Assembly: GCF_028372415.1 (NCBI RefSeq)
Contig: NC_092872.1
Span: 90,998,575-91,062,574 of the forward strand
DNA: 64,000 nt
Source: Notamacropus eugenii
Taxonomy: Eukaryota > Chordata > Mammalia > Diprotodontia > Macropodidae
Direction: 5' to 3'
Shown here: one piece after another, positions 24,561-37,019 of the stretch
Layout: each line of letters starts with the position of its first letter
Numbering within the stretch: position 1 is the first letter of the stretch
Position numbers and translations under genes: made by a program
Notes under the pieces: model-generated
Told to the model about the DNA's origin: nothing
The model's database searches: none
What the model saw: the letters and a program-made list of their open reading frames with translations, nothing else

Positions 24561-26129
24561 GAATAACATGCGTATTTCTCCTTCCCCCAGTACGGTTTAA
24601 TTCATCCAACATTTATTGAGCGCTTACTATGGCTCTGCCACGCTGCACTTCAGTGGCTTAGATTGTGTTCGTGCCAGCACTAGAGAAACGCAAACTACTA
24701 TTGATTACCCTTCAAGCTATTATCGTTGCTTAGGGAGACTAGCAGCTAGGGCTAGGTACCTCCTCTCTCGGTCCCTCATCCTCTCCAATCTGAGAGGTTC
24801 CTGCTTAACCACCCCTCACTCCTTTGCCCATCCTTAGGAAAGGTGATGAGGTCCCAAGTTTTGGAGGGGCAATACAGTGTAATGGAAAGAACATCAAGTT
24901 GGGGCAGATGTAGTGGAGAGACAGCAGACCTGGAGATCTAAGGCAAATCGCCTCACTTTTCTGGTCTTCAGAGCCTGCATCTCTCATTTGGAGATAACCA
25001 CTTGTACACAGAAGTGCAGAGCTGTTGGGAGGATGGACTTTAATACAACATGAAAGCCTTTTGGAAACTGAAACTGTACAAATATTTAATAGTGTTAATG
25101 ATGAGTCCACAACCACTGTCCTTGCTTAATGCCAGACGTCCCTTTCTGTGCTTCTATTGGGTAACACTCATTTTTCTCATCTGTTGAATCCTGGCTTTGA
25201 ACTACCTGTTAGGTCTCTTCCAACTCTAAATTTAGGAGCTTTTGGTCCTACCAACTTGAACCTAGTTTTACAGGGGCAACCCTTCTCTACACCCTGGAGG
25301 CCCTCCTTTTCAGATCTCCCCTCCAGCTGCTTCCCCAACACATCCTCCAAATTTTTTTTTTTAAATATACCCCAGCTTTGGTCTTGTGATTATGCAGTCT
25401 TCATGGTCACGGTTTCAAAAAGGGATGACTTTGTTTTCTGAACCCAAAATTGGACCATGTAAGTTAACAATTTTTTTAAAAATGTGAATGGGCCAAAATA
25501 TTGGAAATTAGAACCGTCTCCGAAAAATACCCAGATGTATGCTAGTGGTGGAATCCCTGTGGTTTACGCTGGCGGTGGGGAATGGTGAGAACAATGATTT
25601 TCTTCATTTTACTTACTGGAAAGAAAGTCTGCACAGACCAATTCCCCACCCCCACCTTCCAATCAGGAAAGTGGGGGAGGGGAAGGATTCTTCCAGCTAA
25701 TCCGAAATGTGAGAAGGTTGTGTTCTTCAAAGGTTGGTGCTTCAAACAAAAACTGTCTTGGACCAGCAAACTTCCTGGTACAGTAGGAAAAGTACCAGCT
25801 CTGTAGTCAGTGGACCTAGGTCCAAACCAAGAAAATAATTTAATCTCCCTGGGTTTCTCATTTGTATAATGGGGGTTTGGACTCAGTGGCCTCTTACATC
25901 CCCTCCAGTTTTACACATATACCTCTTATCTCAGCTAACCTATTTCAAGGAAGCTGCTTCGAGGAAATCACACATTTCACACAGTAGATCATGCTTCCAG
26001 GTTGACTCAGACTGGGATTCTTGTCCTGTCTCTGTCACTAACTAGTTATATGACCACTGACAAACCATTCTATTATTATGAAATTCAGTTTCCTCATCTG
26101 TCAAATGAAGATAAAATAATGCAACCAGT
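24561..26129. other. Intergenic upstream of SOCS1 with MIR pieces
   Basis: 24600-24650 is a short 'catttattgagcgcttactat' repeat piece. 24860-25110 is a plus-strand MIR/CORE-SINE-like copy. 25780-25910 and 26000-26110 are further MIR-like pieces. No gene is seen. Confidence 0.4.
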
Positions 26130-26350
26130 TTTTCCTTTTCAGAAACCATACACCAAGCATTATTGACAAGGGAAAAAAGTCCTTTCTGCACAAAAATATT
26201 GCTAGGAACACTATCTGTAATAGCTAAAATGTAACAAACCAAACCAATGAGATGTCCATTAATGGGGGAATGAGCTGAACAAATTACACTATATGCACAT
26301 GATGGAATTTTATTACAGTATAACAGATTTGATGGATTCAAAGAATCCAA
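26130..26350 (+). repeat. L1 fragment
   Basis: The phrase order 'ctgtaatagctaaaatg', 'gatgtccattaatgggggaatg', 'acactatatgcacatgatggaatttta' is the L1 ORF2 3' sequence also found at 33640-34325, here badly decayed. Confidence 0.5.
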
Positions 26351-26844
26351 AGAAATGTAGGAAAACTTACAAAAGCAATGCCATTAATTACTCTAAGAAG
26401 ACAAATCAAAAGAACAGCATTAATTCCAACTACATAATTATAATCATAAGGCCAATAATAACTACCACCAATCTGTGTTATAGAAACAAAAAAGTCAAAA
26501 GGCATTTCAAAACACAAAAGATCTAGGTTCGACTATGTTAAAATCAAAATGGGTGTCTTTTATGTGGATTTATGAAACAATAAATAACAAAAGGGGATGG
26601 ACCTGTCTCTAATCATTTAAAGTCACTTAGGTTTTGCATTCCTGTTCTCTTGCATTCCTATAATTCTTTTCTTTCCCCTTATGCCCTTGAAGAGAAAACC
26701 CAGCTGGAATGCTTTTCTTGAAATGACAAGGTTCTGACTATTCATTTCAAGTATCACTTTCTACATCATAAACTCTTCCTTGATCTCTCCAGCCCTTACT
26801 GCCCTCCTTCTGAAAACTGCCTTGTCTTTAATTTGTTTATATCC

Positions 26845-27080
26845 ATATAGATCTTCTGGGTGGCACAGTGAATAGAGTTCTGGACTTGAAATCAGGAAGA
26901 TCTGCGTTCAAGTCCAGTCTTAGACATCAGCTCAGTTTATCTACAAAATGGGATGATAATATGTGCCTCCCAGCATTGCTGGGAGAAAAAAATGAGATAA
27001 TATTTGTAAAGTGCTTTAAGTATACAAAGTTTTCAAGTCTTAAGGTGCTATATAAATGCTTTATTATTATGTTGCCAACC
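26845..27080 (+). repeat. CORE-SINE (MAR1/MIR-type) copy
   Basis: A tRNA-like head (GGTGGCACAGTGAATAGAG, then GTTCAAGTCCAG) is joined to a core and a tail ending AAGGTGCTATATAAATGCTT-TATTATTATG, the 'gctatataaatg' end typical of CORE-SINEs. Confidence 0.65.
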
Positions 27081-27364
27081 CCTCCCCCCCAATAGAAGGG
27101 GAGCTCCTTGAAGGCTGGAGCTATTCCATTTTAATATTTGTATCTCTAGCACCTAGCACCATGTCTAGAACATAGTAGGAGATGAACAAATGATGGAATT
27201 ACTCCAAGCTTCTTAAGAAGCCAAAGTCCGTCTATTTTATCACCAATATTCTTCCTTCAATGATATATGACTGGAAGATGTAAACACCATAGTCTCTGGA
27301 AACCTCAGAAGATTACCTCAACGGCAATGGAGAGACCTGCAGTGGACAGGAACAATTTGCAAAG

Positions 27365-27632
27365 CAATGTCATTGTTGTCATTCAGTCATTTTTTGGTTG
27401 TGTCCAACTCTTTGTCACCCCATTTGGGATTTTCTTGGCAAAGATACTGGAGCAGTTTGCCATTTCCTTCTTCAGCTTATTTTTCAAATGTGGAAACTGA
27501 GGCAAACAGGGTTAAGTGACTTGCCTAGGGTCATAAAGCTAGTAAGTGTCTGAGACCAGATTTAAATTCAGGCAGATGAATCTTCCGTACTCTCAACCTC
27601 GTACTCCATCCACAGAGCCCCCTTGCTGCCAA
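27365..27632 (-). repeat. Marsupial tRNA-derived SINE
   Basis: Nearly full-length minus-strand copy, with ATTTGGGATTTTCTTGGCAA and GACTTGCCTAGGGTCA landmarks, flanked by L2-type sequence at 27090-27200. Confidence 0.75.
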
Positions 27633-28204
27633 TGTATAATGCTACCTGTTATATATTTATTCTGATCAGTTTTAGGAGAGTAGGAAGTATTTGATAGTGA
27701 GACATTTCTTGGGCAGGGGGTGGAGAACACATTTTGTGGAGATGAATATTTTGTCTACTATTCAAAAATACATTAAAGACCAGAGTAATAAAATGTTATT
27801 TCACCAAAAATATTCTTTCATCCTATAGACCTTACCAATTCTTCAGTACCTTTTCTGCTTGGTTGTCTTAGTAGCATCTCCAACTATCAGAACTCATAAA
27901 ATCTTAGAGACTGTAAAATCAAAAGGTCAGAAAGAGAGAGCTGGAAAGTATGTTAGAAGCCATCAAGCTCAATCTCCTTCTTTTTACAAATGAGGAAATG
28001 AAGTTACATAAAGATTAAATGACTTGACCAAAGGCTTGACACCCTCTCCACTATACAAAGATGAAGATCTAGTCTAATCTTTTCATTGGATGAATAATCA
28101 AAAAATGAAACCAGAGAGACACCAGTTAAAGCTAATTAGTTATTGGCTGAACTGGGGCTAACATCCAGGCTGTCTGATTCTAAGTGCTCTTTCAATGGAA
28201 CTAT

Positions 28205-28535
28205 GCCACTATACACCATTTGCCTTTCTCATTTACAAAGGCTGTTCCCCCATACCTGGAATGCATATCCTATTTATCTCCACCTTTTAGAATCCCTTGT
28301 TTACTTCAAAGCTCTGCTCAGATACCATCTCAAGGATATATGAGATGTTTCTTGATCCCCCAGTTTCTACAGTTTCCCACAATATTACTTTGTATGTACT
28401 TTTATGTTCACATGTTATGTCCAGAGTATGAGCTAAGCAGGGACTGTTTCATTTTGGTCTTTATGTCCCTTGTTAAAAGCACCTACTACAATTTCTGGCT
28501 TGTGGGAATCAACTAACAAAAGCTTGTTGATTAAT
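28205..28535 (+). repeat. L2 LINE 3' end
   Basis: Phrases in L2 order: 'tacctggaatgcatatcc', 'cttcaaagctctgctcagataccatctca', 'cagggactgtttcattttgg', 'cttgttgattaattcctt'. No coding region is claimed for the two short open frames here. Confidence 0.65.
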
Positions 28536-29430
28536 TCCTTTATCTGCCTGAACCCCAACAGAGTTCCATCCTACTCTGCTTCCCACCTAAACTCAAAGAA
28601 TTATCTCAGAAATTGGGTGTCTTGCTGTTTTGGATCAATCCTAAATCTGGCAGTTGGGTTTGGAAGAGGGACACTTGTAGACCATATAACCTTTAACAAA
28701 AAGAATTTTATTAAATAATAACATTGAAAGTATATTCAACCATTGGTTAAATTGGGCACAACTACTCTGGTCTTCACCTTTGTTACAATGATGGCCAAGT
28801 CAAAAAGATGTGTTGACCCCAATGGGAGGCTATGTCAGTTTTAGTCTCCTGGATCAATTAAATGTTAGAGGATGGTTTCATTGCCTTTGTAAAAGGAAAG
28901 TAAGACTATGTGGCCATGACTTTCCTAGGCTAGAAGTGATGAATTTCTAGCTACCTTTGCTTCTGTTTTCATGATCCCCAACTAAATTAGTAGTAGATAC
29001 TATTCCTACCACACCTGAGGAACACAGGGAATCAAACTCTATCTATACAATTGATCTCACTTGCTGTATTTGCTTCTTACTGGGGGCAGATATGTCACTG
29101 CAAATTTCCAAGATTGCTTGTGTGTGTGTGTGTGTGTGTGCGTGCTCACGCTCACATGCGCATGCATGTGTATACATATTTATATGGGTAGAATCCTATA
29201 TAGTTTTAAGGTTCAGGACTGTAGCAGATGCCAACTTTAGAGACCTTAACTTGGAGGAAAGATAAGCTGGTGAGTGAGATGAAGATGGGAGGAGGGATGC
29301 TTGGAACCTAGCCCATGCCAGTACCAGGCTGAGAAGAGGTACCTCCGTGTCAGGGGTTTTCTCTGCCATGTGAGAAATGTGGACTGATTCCTATTGTGAA
29401 AAAAGAAGGCTCAGACTTGGGAGCTGACTA
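28536..29430. other. Intergenic, mostly unassigned
   Basis: It contains a short (TG)n at about 29119-29142 and no recognisable gene. Confidence 0.35.
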
Positions 29431-29439
29431 TTCCTTGAT

Positions 29440-29560
29440 CAGAGAGTCTCCTTGGCAGGCTGTCAGCAGAAAGGGATATAAATAGCTAATTACCCTCCTA
29501 TGCATTTACCTGCACATGTCTGGATTTGCATGCCTTATTATGTCATATAAGCTATGGCAA
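29440..29560. promoter_or_regulatory. Candidate enhancer-like unique block
   Basis: It contains a perfect octamer ATTTGCAT (29524-29531), TATGCATTTA, the E-box-like CACATG, a CTAATTA homeodomain core and a TATAAATAG string within about 90 bp, in otherwise non-repetitive sequence. The dense motif packing is the only evidence. Confidence 0.2.
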
Positions 29561-31740
29561 CTGGGGGCCTCCAAAATTGGGTGTCTTGACTAAGGTTTGA
29601 CTCGTGTACTCATCCACTACTGCCCTTCCTAAGAGCATCCCCAGACAACCCTCTTCTTTTGGGTTCTCATTTATTTAGTTTTCATATTCCTCTATCTCTG
29701 CTGATCTTGTTCCTACCTCAAATTTCATGCTAATATAAGGAATAGTTTCTTTTGCCCCATTCTCCTCCTCTCTCAATAAAATCACCCTCCCTCAGGCCCC
29801 TCCCCCTTGCCCCTAAGCACACACCTTTTAAATATAAACCAAGGAAAAGTACAAGATAGAAAGGGCCTCCTACTGAAATCTTGCCCCAAGTGGGGAGAGA
29901 GATTGGGATAGAAGGAGGCCTGTCTTTCTGGGAGGTTGTACAGGTCCATCTGGTTCCTCCTCTTCTTTAATTTACATGTTTGGGAAGATTCTAAATGTTC
30001 CCCTCCAGGCCTCCACCTCCTCCTCTGTTGATTGACGCTTTGTGATTACCTCTTATCATCTCTTTGGACAATTCCAGAGAATTACGTGTGTTGTGGTGTG
30101 CTGAGTTTATAAAAACAAAACAACTCCATGCAAACCCAGGGATGAAAAGGAAAGGGGGGATGGAGAGAATGAGAAAAATGACCCCTCAGCCTAGGTTGTT
30201 CAAGGGCCAGGTGGAGAAGTGAAAGGCGATCTTAAGAAACAAGAGCATCAAAGTCTTGGGCATCCCACCTGCAGAAACACAAGCAGATGAAAAGGGCCCA
30301 TAGACTGTTTCTTATCCAACCTCACCCCCACTTCCCCATTCAATACAAGTGTTGCCTTTCATAGGCAGCCTGGGGAGGAAAAGTCCCTAGCAGCTCCTGG
30401 CTGGCAAAGTGGCTGGGTTGACCAGCCAGCAGTCTAGAGGGGAAATGAGCAAGGACATGGAAAGACCTGGCTAGCAGAGATGGGTGGGTACTTGGGGCTT
30501 TTTTTAAAAAAGCAAGATCTGTGGTATTCTCCTCTTTCTAGGGGCCCAGGAAAGTGCAAAATGACACTGTTTGCAGACATGTTAGTGAGAGAAAAGGTCA
30601 GACAGGCTTATATTCTCTTAAAGAATGAATGTTGCAAAATTATGGAGAAAAAACTTGGCTCCAAAGATGGGAAATGAGAAGACACCTCAACTCTTCAGGG
30701 AGTGGGGGAGAGACTTGAAACTGAGATGGAAATTTGCATTTAATGTCAGATTTTTTTTTTATCATATTGATCGCTTTTGATTTTTTTCTCTTTGTCTTTT
30801 TAAAAATAAAATGCAAAACATATAGAAAGTCATTTCTGGGAGACAGAAAGCCCTTGAAACTGAGGAGGCTCAAGAGCAACCTCAGGCAGAAGGTGACACT
30901 TGAACTACATCTAGGGAGGGAGTTAAGGATTCCAAGGGGGGAGGTGCTCTGTGAAAATATTCCAGGTTTGGGGGAATTCTTTGTTCAAGATTAGAATATT
31001 CCCCTAGTAGCCTGCTGAAGGAAAAGGAGCTTCTTAAAACAGACCCAAAGAGCTCCACTCTTCTGATTCCAAAACCCAGAGCCCCGTCTCCTTCCCTCCT
31101 TCTCCTCTCTTGTAGTAACCCATTCTCAAAGTGGCACTTTGAGATTTGAATATTATCTTTTAGAAGATTTTAATAATAGTTCATATGAGACACCTCCTTT
31201 GCAACAGCCCTGTGAGCTAGATGACAGGATTATACCCATTTTACAGATGATGAAAGAGTGGTGATGAGAAGCTAAATAACTCCTTCAAGGTCACAGTAGT
31301 AAGGATCAAAGCCAAAATTTGACGCCTATATCCTCTCTTATATGCCACTACACTAGCCTATGATAGCATGATAAATGCTTGTTGACTGAGTAAAAATTAA
31401 AACCCTAAAGAATCATTATATAGTTGGTAGTGCTGCATTTGGATCCAGGAAGATCTGGGCTCAACTTGAGCCGGGGAATTTACAATCCATGTAACTCTGG
31501 ACAGCTCACTATGTGTCTGGGTCTGAGTTTCCTTCTCTGTAAAATGAAGGGGTTGAATTCAGTGACTTCTAAGTTCCCTTCTGGCTCTAAAATATAGGAT
31601 GCTATGGTTCCCCACATGCATTATTCTTTCAACAAGTATTTGTTTAACATCTAATATGTGCGTTACATGTTAGACTTAATCTGGTCTTATGATTTCTGTT
31701 TTAAGATTATTTAAAAATTCTTTCTCTATCTTCCATCACC
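29561..31740. other. Intergenic; MIR and SINE pieces at the right end
   Basis: 31130-31370 is a reverse MIR-like copy. 31400-31620 is a plus-strand tRNA-SINE/MIR-like copy. The rest is unassigned, with purine-rich patches. No gene is supported. Confidence 0.35.
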
Positions 31741-33060
31741 CTGCTTCTCTGCCAATTAGACAAAAAGAAAAAAGGAAGCCTTTATAGTAAATATGCATAA
31801 TCAAATATAACAAATGCTGCCATTGAACATGTCCAAAAATATGTCTTATTCTGCATCTTTAATCCATCGCTCCTCTGGCAGGAGGTGGGTAGTGAACTTG
31901 AACTTCCTTCTTTCTGTCTTCTGTTGTCATGATTTGTTATTTCGAGGCTCAGAGTTCCAAAGCCTTTCAAAATTGTATATCTTTAGTGAAAATATACTCA
32001 ATAGGAAAGTATATGTAGAATCTATACAGAATTGTATGCAGTCGTGGGGAGGGAGGGGGGTAGTGGGGGGTAGGTGGGGGGGATAAAATCTCAATTGTAT
32101 GGCAGTGATTGTTAAACATTAAAAAATAAAAAAAAGATCAAAAAAAATTGTATATCTTTGTAACATTGTTGTCATTGTATAAATTGTTCTCTGGGTTCTG
32201 CTCACGTTCTTCTGCATCAGTTCATAGAGGTCTTCTCAGTTTCCTCTGGAATTGTCTTTTTGCCACTTTTTAGGGTACAGTGATATATTATTGGTGGGGT
32301 ACAGACTCTGGTAACCTCCTTGAACTCACCTTGAATCTTCCCACTTAATCTGTCTTTTCATACTCAGATCTGTTACCATTAAACTAGTCTGGCTCTCCTT
32401 TGTCCCTTATCTCTGGATAGCCCTACCTGCTTCCCACTCAAGCCCTCCCAATTGTCTCCAGCTGTTTCCCACCCGGGATTACATCATTAGTTACCCCAGT
32501 CCCATCACATCCTCCTTAGACACTCCTCCCAGACTACTAGACCGCTAGATCTTTCCCACCGTCTTTCTGTATATAAGTTCCATCTTGCCTCCATGAAGGG
32601 GCTCAGATTCAGTCTAGCTCAGATTGTATCTGGCCTGCTTGTTAATACAAGTGTTACAAATGCTTAGGCTCTGTAAGAGTCAACCCAGTATGGCGAATCT
32701 TTAATAAACTTTACTTTGGCTCAAAGAAGGCTTGAGTTGAATTCATTTGACAGGATCCAGCATGTCAATATTTTGGGGTCCTGAGCACCCCAAACCTTAT
32801 CATTATGATTCCCAAACCTCAACACTCTTACATTTATGTGCCATAATTGTTCAGATACTCCCCCAATAGATAGGCACCCTCTTAGTTTTCAGATTTTTGC
32901 TACTACAAAAAGAGCTGCTATAAATATTTTTACATATATAGTGGATCTATGAATTTACTAATGGAGCAATCTCTTGAAAAACCTGCAAAAGGATTTTGGT
33001 TGACCTGAGAAAAGTATAAGAGGATGAATATCCACAATGTCTCCCATGTAATATTATCAG
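31740..33060 (-). repeat. L1 fragment with an LTR-like insertion
   Basis: Reverse-oriented L1 3' sequence ('ttctgcatcagttcatagaggtcttctcagtttcc', then 'tttttgctactacaaaaagagctgctataaatattttta') continues on both sides of a 0.5-kb insertion at about 32292-32824. Confidence 0.6.
32292..32824 (+). mobile_element. Probable solo LTR inside L1
   Basis: The inserted block has TG and CA as possible ends, a TATA-type GTATATAAG near 32570, an AATAAA near 32703 about 130 bp downstream, and no coding sequence, which is the layout of a solo LTR. No target duplication could be matched, so the ends are estimates and the copy looks old. Confidence 0.45.
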
Positions 33061-33420
33061 CTCCATAACCCCTTCCCTCTCTAGTCAGGCAGCATTCTTT
33101 ATTCTTTGTATCCTCAACAAACGAATGTATCTCACTTTCCCCTTTCAAATTCTTCCTTCCCCCTCCCCCCCAACTACAGTTTGGTTAGCTGACCTCAGGC
33201 TGTGAGAGACAGTCTTGGAATGCTAGAAAACATTCTCACCTTTGACTGAGAATCCTAAGATTTTGTATCTGGAAGAGAACTTGGAAATCGGCTATTCTAA
33301 CCTCCTCATTGTACTGGAGGAGAAACTGAGGCCCTGAGAAGTGGTTTGCCTAAAGATGGTGGTAGAGCTATCTGATATCTGACTCACCTTACCCTTCTCA
33401 CTTTAGATTGGAGATTCTTA

Positions 33421-33422
<2 letters not shown>

Positions 33423-33462
<40 letters not shown>
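33423..33462. repeat. (TG)n microsatellite
   Basis: 20 uninterrupted units. Confidence 0.95.
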
Positions 33463-33463
<1 letters not shown>

Positions 33464-33639
33464 CCTGAAACCTACGGTCCCCTTCTCAGAATAAAGTTTA
33501 TTGCTTAAATTCTTCATTGATGGATATTCTAAATTTCAATTAAAGGTCTGTGAAAATAAAGATGTCTTTTTTTTCCCCCAACCAAGTCCATGGAGCTCCT
33601 GAAATCTATTCCCTGTTCTCAGATTCCAGGTTAAAACCC

Positions 33640-34325
33640 TTGCTTTAGACCCAGCAATACCACCCACTTCTGTAGATTTGTATTGCAGAGATCACAAAAA
33701 ATAGGAAAAGAACCCACATATATACAAAGATATTTAAAGCAGTTCTTTTTTTGTGGTGGCCAAGAATTGGAAATTGAGGGGATACCCATGAACTGGGGAA
33801 TGGCTGAACAAGTTGTAGTGCATGAATGTAATGGAATACTATAGTTCCATAAGAAATGATGAGCAGGTGGACTTCAGAAAAACCTGGAAAGACTTACATG
33901 AACTGATGCTGAGTGAAGTGAGAAGAACCAGGAGAACACTGTGCACAGTCATGGCAATATTGTGTGATGACTAACTTGGATAAACTTACCTCTTCTTAGC
34001 AATGCAAGGATCTAAGACAATTCCAAAAGACTCATGATGGAAAATGCTGTCTGTATCCAGAAAAAAAACTAGAGTCTAAATACAAATCAAAGCATACTAT
34101 TTGCTCTTTTTTGTTTCTTCTTTCTCATGGTTCCTCCCATTGGTTCTAATTCTTCTTTACAACATGACAATGTGAAAATATGTTTAATATAAATGTATAT
34201 GTAGAGGCTATACCAGGCAGCATGCCATCTAGGGGGGAGGGGAGGGAAGGGGGGGAGAAAATTCAAAATTTTATGAAAGTGAATGTTGAAAACTACAAAT
34301 AAATCAATTTTAAAAAGAAAAACCA
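33640..34325 (+). repeat. Marsupial L1 3' end
   Basis: The ORF2 tail is clear ('acccagcaataccac', 'ggtggccaagaattggaaattgaggggatacccatgaactggggaatggc', 'tggacttcagaaaaacctggaaagactta'). It runs into a 3' UTR with a G-rich tract (GGGGGAGGGGAGGGAAGGGG) and ends in an A-rich tail near 34325. It is the best-preserved L1 in the window, 5'-truncated. Confidence 0.8.
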
Positions 34326-36663
34326 AACCCTGTTTTAAATCTTTCACGACTCTTTCTGAATAGGGTTATGGTTATAATTCCCCAGGCATACTCTGACTGT
34401 GTAGAAACTTAACATTTCTCAGTTTCATCAAAAAGATTTCCAAAGCCTCAGCCTTCATTTTGAAATGTGGATGTTTCCAAACGGGGGCTAGTGAAATTAT
34501 GCAAATCCAAGAAATCTGATAGACATCTGATTACTGGGGGCAATGACAGTTGGAATCCCTGACTGACAGTTTTTGCTTGCTGTATCTGGAACTTGGGAAC
34601 GGATAAAAGGGTGAGAGAAAAGTAGGGGAGGAAGACTTATAGAAAACTAAACCAAAGGGTAGATTTAATAATTTCTTTTCAAATTCTTCCTTCCCCAATC
34701 ACTCCCGTTTCCAACTCCAGGCTACCGATGAGTCTGAGTCTGGTGGATTGCCTGAGCTCTGGAGTTTTGAATTTCCAACATCAGGTATCCTCACCACCAC
34801 CACCACCACCACCACCACCACCATTCCCTTCTCCATAATAGTTAACATTTATATAATTTAGCTTACTATATGCCAGACAGTGTGCTAAGCACTTTAGAAT
34901 TATCATCTCATTTGATCCTCACAACTCTGGGTGATAGATTGTTATTATTCACAGCTTACAGATGGAGAAACTGAGGCAAGCATTGGTTAATTGACTTGCC
35001 CAGGGTCACACAGTAGTAAGTATCTGAAGCCAAATTCAAATTCAAGGTCTAACCTAGGTCCAAATCCAAATGCTCTAGCCATTGCATCACCTAGTTACCC
35101 ACGAAGGCCAGCACCAATGTGGTGAGACCTTTGGGAGAAGCATGAAACTTCCTAAAGAGGGGCAAAGTGGCTCAATAGCATCTGGTCTGTGGGTAAATGT
35201 TCTTCAGTCAATCAAATTAAATATGAAAGACAGTAAAATCAAAACAAAGCACATCTTCCCTGATTTTTTTTTTCATGAGTTCCAGAGCTTCCAGACTGAC
35301 TTGAGGGTATGATGTAGATATGATAATAATTGTGATGTAATGATGATAGCTCACATAATCATACCTCGAATTTCTCAAGCACTTTTACATAATTACCTTA
35401 TTTGATTCTCACAAAAGAGCCACGGGGGAGGAGGGTAAGCCATTATAATTCTCATTTTGCTGGTGTGGAAACAGAGTAGAAGTGCAGTGACTTATCCAAG
35501 GTCATACAGTGAACAAACTGGAAATAAACTTCAGTCTCTCCTCTAACCCCTCCCTTCCTCCTAGTACAAGGTACTTCACACACCACAGTGATTAATTACC
35601 TCCCCTTGCCACAGGCCCAATCAGAATGAAAGTGTGTGCAATTCATCCCCTTTTCAGAGGGAAAGGAAACTCTTCTTCAGAAGCTAAGGGACACAATGGA
35701 AAAAATAACTGGAATTGGAATCAAAGGATCTGAGTTAAATCTTGTTCCTGCGTCTTTAATGCTTGAGTGACTTTTGGCAAGTCCTTTCACATCTTGGGAC
35801 CTTGGATCCCTCCAGCAAGCCACATAGAAACCAGGGCCTACTTGGCATCTAGTTGTCTGCTCTGTCCTGTCCTGCACTTGAAAGCCACCTTGGGGACCTT
35901 TTCTTGGAGAGATCCAAAATAAACATTAATGTAGCACTTACCGTATAACAGGTACTATGCTAAGTGTTGTCTGGCTTTTTTGTTTTAAACAAACATCTAG
36001 ATCATTTGATCCTTGCAATGACTCTGTGAGGTAGGTGCTACTATTATTCTTATTTTACAAAGAAACTGTGGTAAAGGTTAAGTGACAAGCTAAGGGTCAC
36101 ATAACCAGTAAGTGCCTGAGGCTGTATTTGAACTCTGGACCTCCCTATTTTAGGCTCAGCCCTCTGTCCCTGGTGCCATGTACTGTCCCTCCACCGTGTG
36201 TCATGGTTAATTCTCTCAGTTTTGATACTCTCCCCTTGTGGCTAAAATGTACTGAATGGTGAAAGAGTGAATATAGACTCAGTTTACCATATCTACTAGG
36301 TCCCAGATATGCTTCAAATCCTATCCAACAAGCCCTACTCCATTTTATGAATCACTTGGCCATCAGTTTCCTCTCCCTAACTTTCTACCTCTTATTTGGT
36401 CAGTTTCCGGACTTCAAACTTCCCTGACCACCACTCACCTTTTTGTATTGTGTCCCTTGCCCCTTGAAGGCAAAATCTGTCTTCTGAATTCTAATGTTTT
36501 CTCTCAGGTGATTATTTCCTATTATATTTTCCTATTTCCTATTATAATATATATACATATAACTGCTTGACATAGAGGAGACATTTAATACATGATTTTT
36601 TTCTATCATGCCTTCATCTATAAAATGAAAGGGCTGGATTAAATAGCTACTAATGTCATTTAC
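34326..36663. other. Intergenic with several MIR copies and a (CAC)n run
   Basis: (CAC)n at 34792-34822. Reverse MIR-like copies are near 34830-35100, 35330-35540 and 35920-36180. A plus MIR piece is at 35690-35800. L2-like sequence is at 36250-36600. No gene is seen. Confidence 0.45.
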
Positions 36664-36930
36664 ATGGATAGCTAGGTGGTCAAGTTGATAAAGCACTGGG
36701 CCTCTAGTCAGGAAGACTTGAGTTAGACTCTGACATAAGACACTAGCTGTGTAACTCTTATTTAATAGCTGTGTGACCCTGGAGAAGTCACTTTACCTTG
36801 TTTGCCTCAGTTTCCTCATCTGTAAAATGAGTTGGAGAAAGAGACGGCATACCACTCTAGTATCTTTGCCAAGAAAATCCCAAAGGGGGCCACGAAGAGT
36901 CAGATACCACTGAAATGACTGAATAACATA
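36664..36930 (+). repeat. Marsupial tRNA-derived SINE
   Basis: Near full length: head ATAGCTAGGTGGTCAAG, CAGTTTCCTCATCTGTAAAA middle, tail 'atctttgccaagaaaatccc' to GAAATGACTGAATAAC. A partial internal duplication of the 'tagctgtgtgac' segment is visible. Confidence 0.8.
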
Positions 36931-37019
36931 AAATGTCTTTTATAACTCTAGTTTGGAAACAACCTATCTGTTCTTAGATATGCTCAGTGCAGTCTGATCC
37001 TCCGTTTCTCATGGGGAAA

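Noticed and set aside
36664-36930. tRNA-like A and B boxes
   Set aside because: These and similar sites are heads of SINE copies, with degenerate arms and SINE bodies, not tRNA genes.
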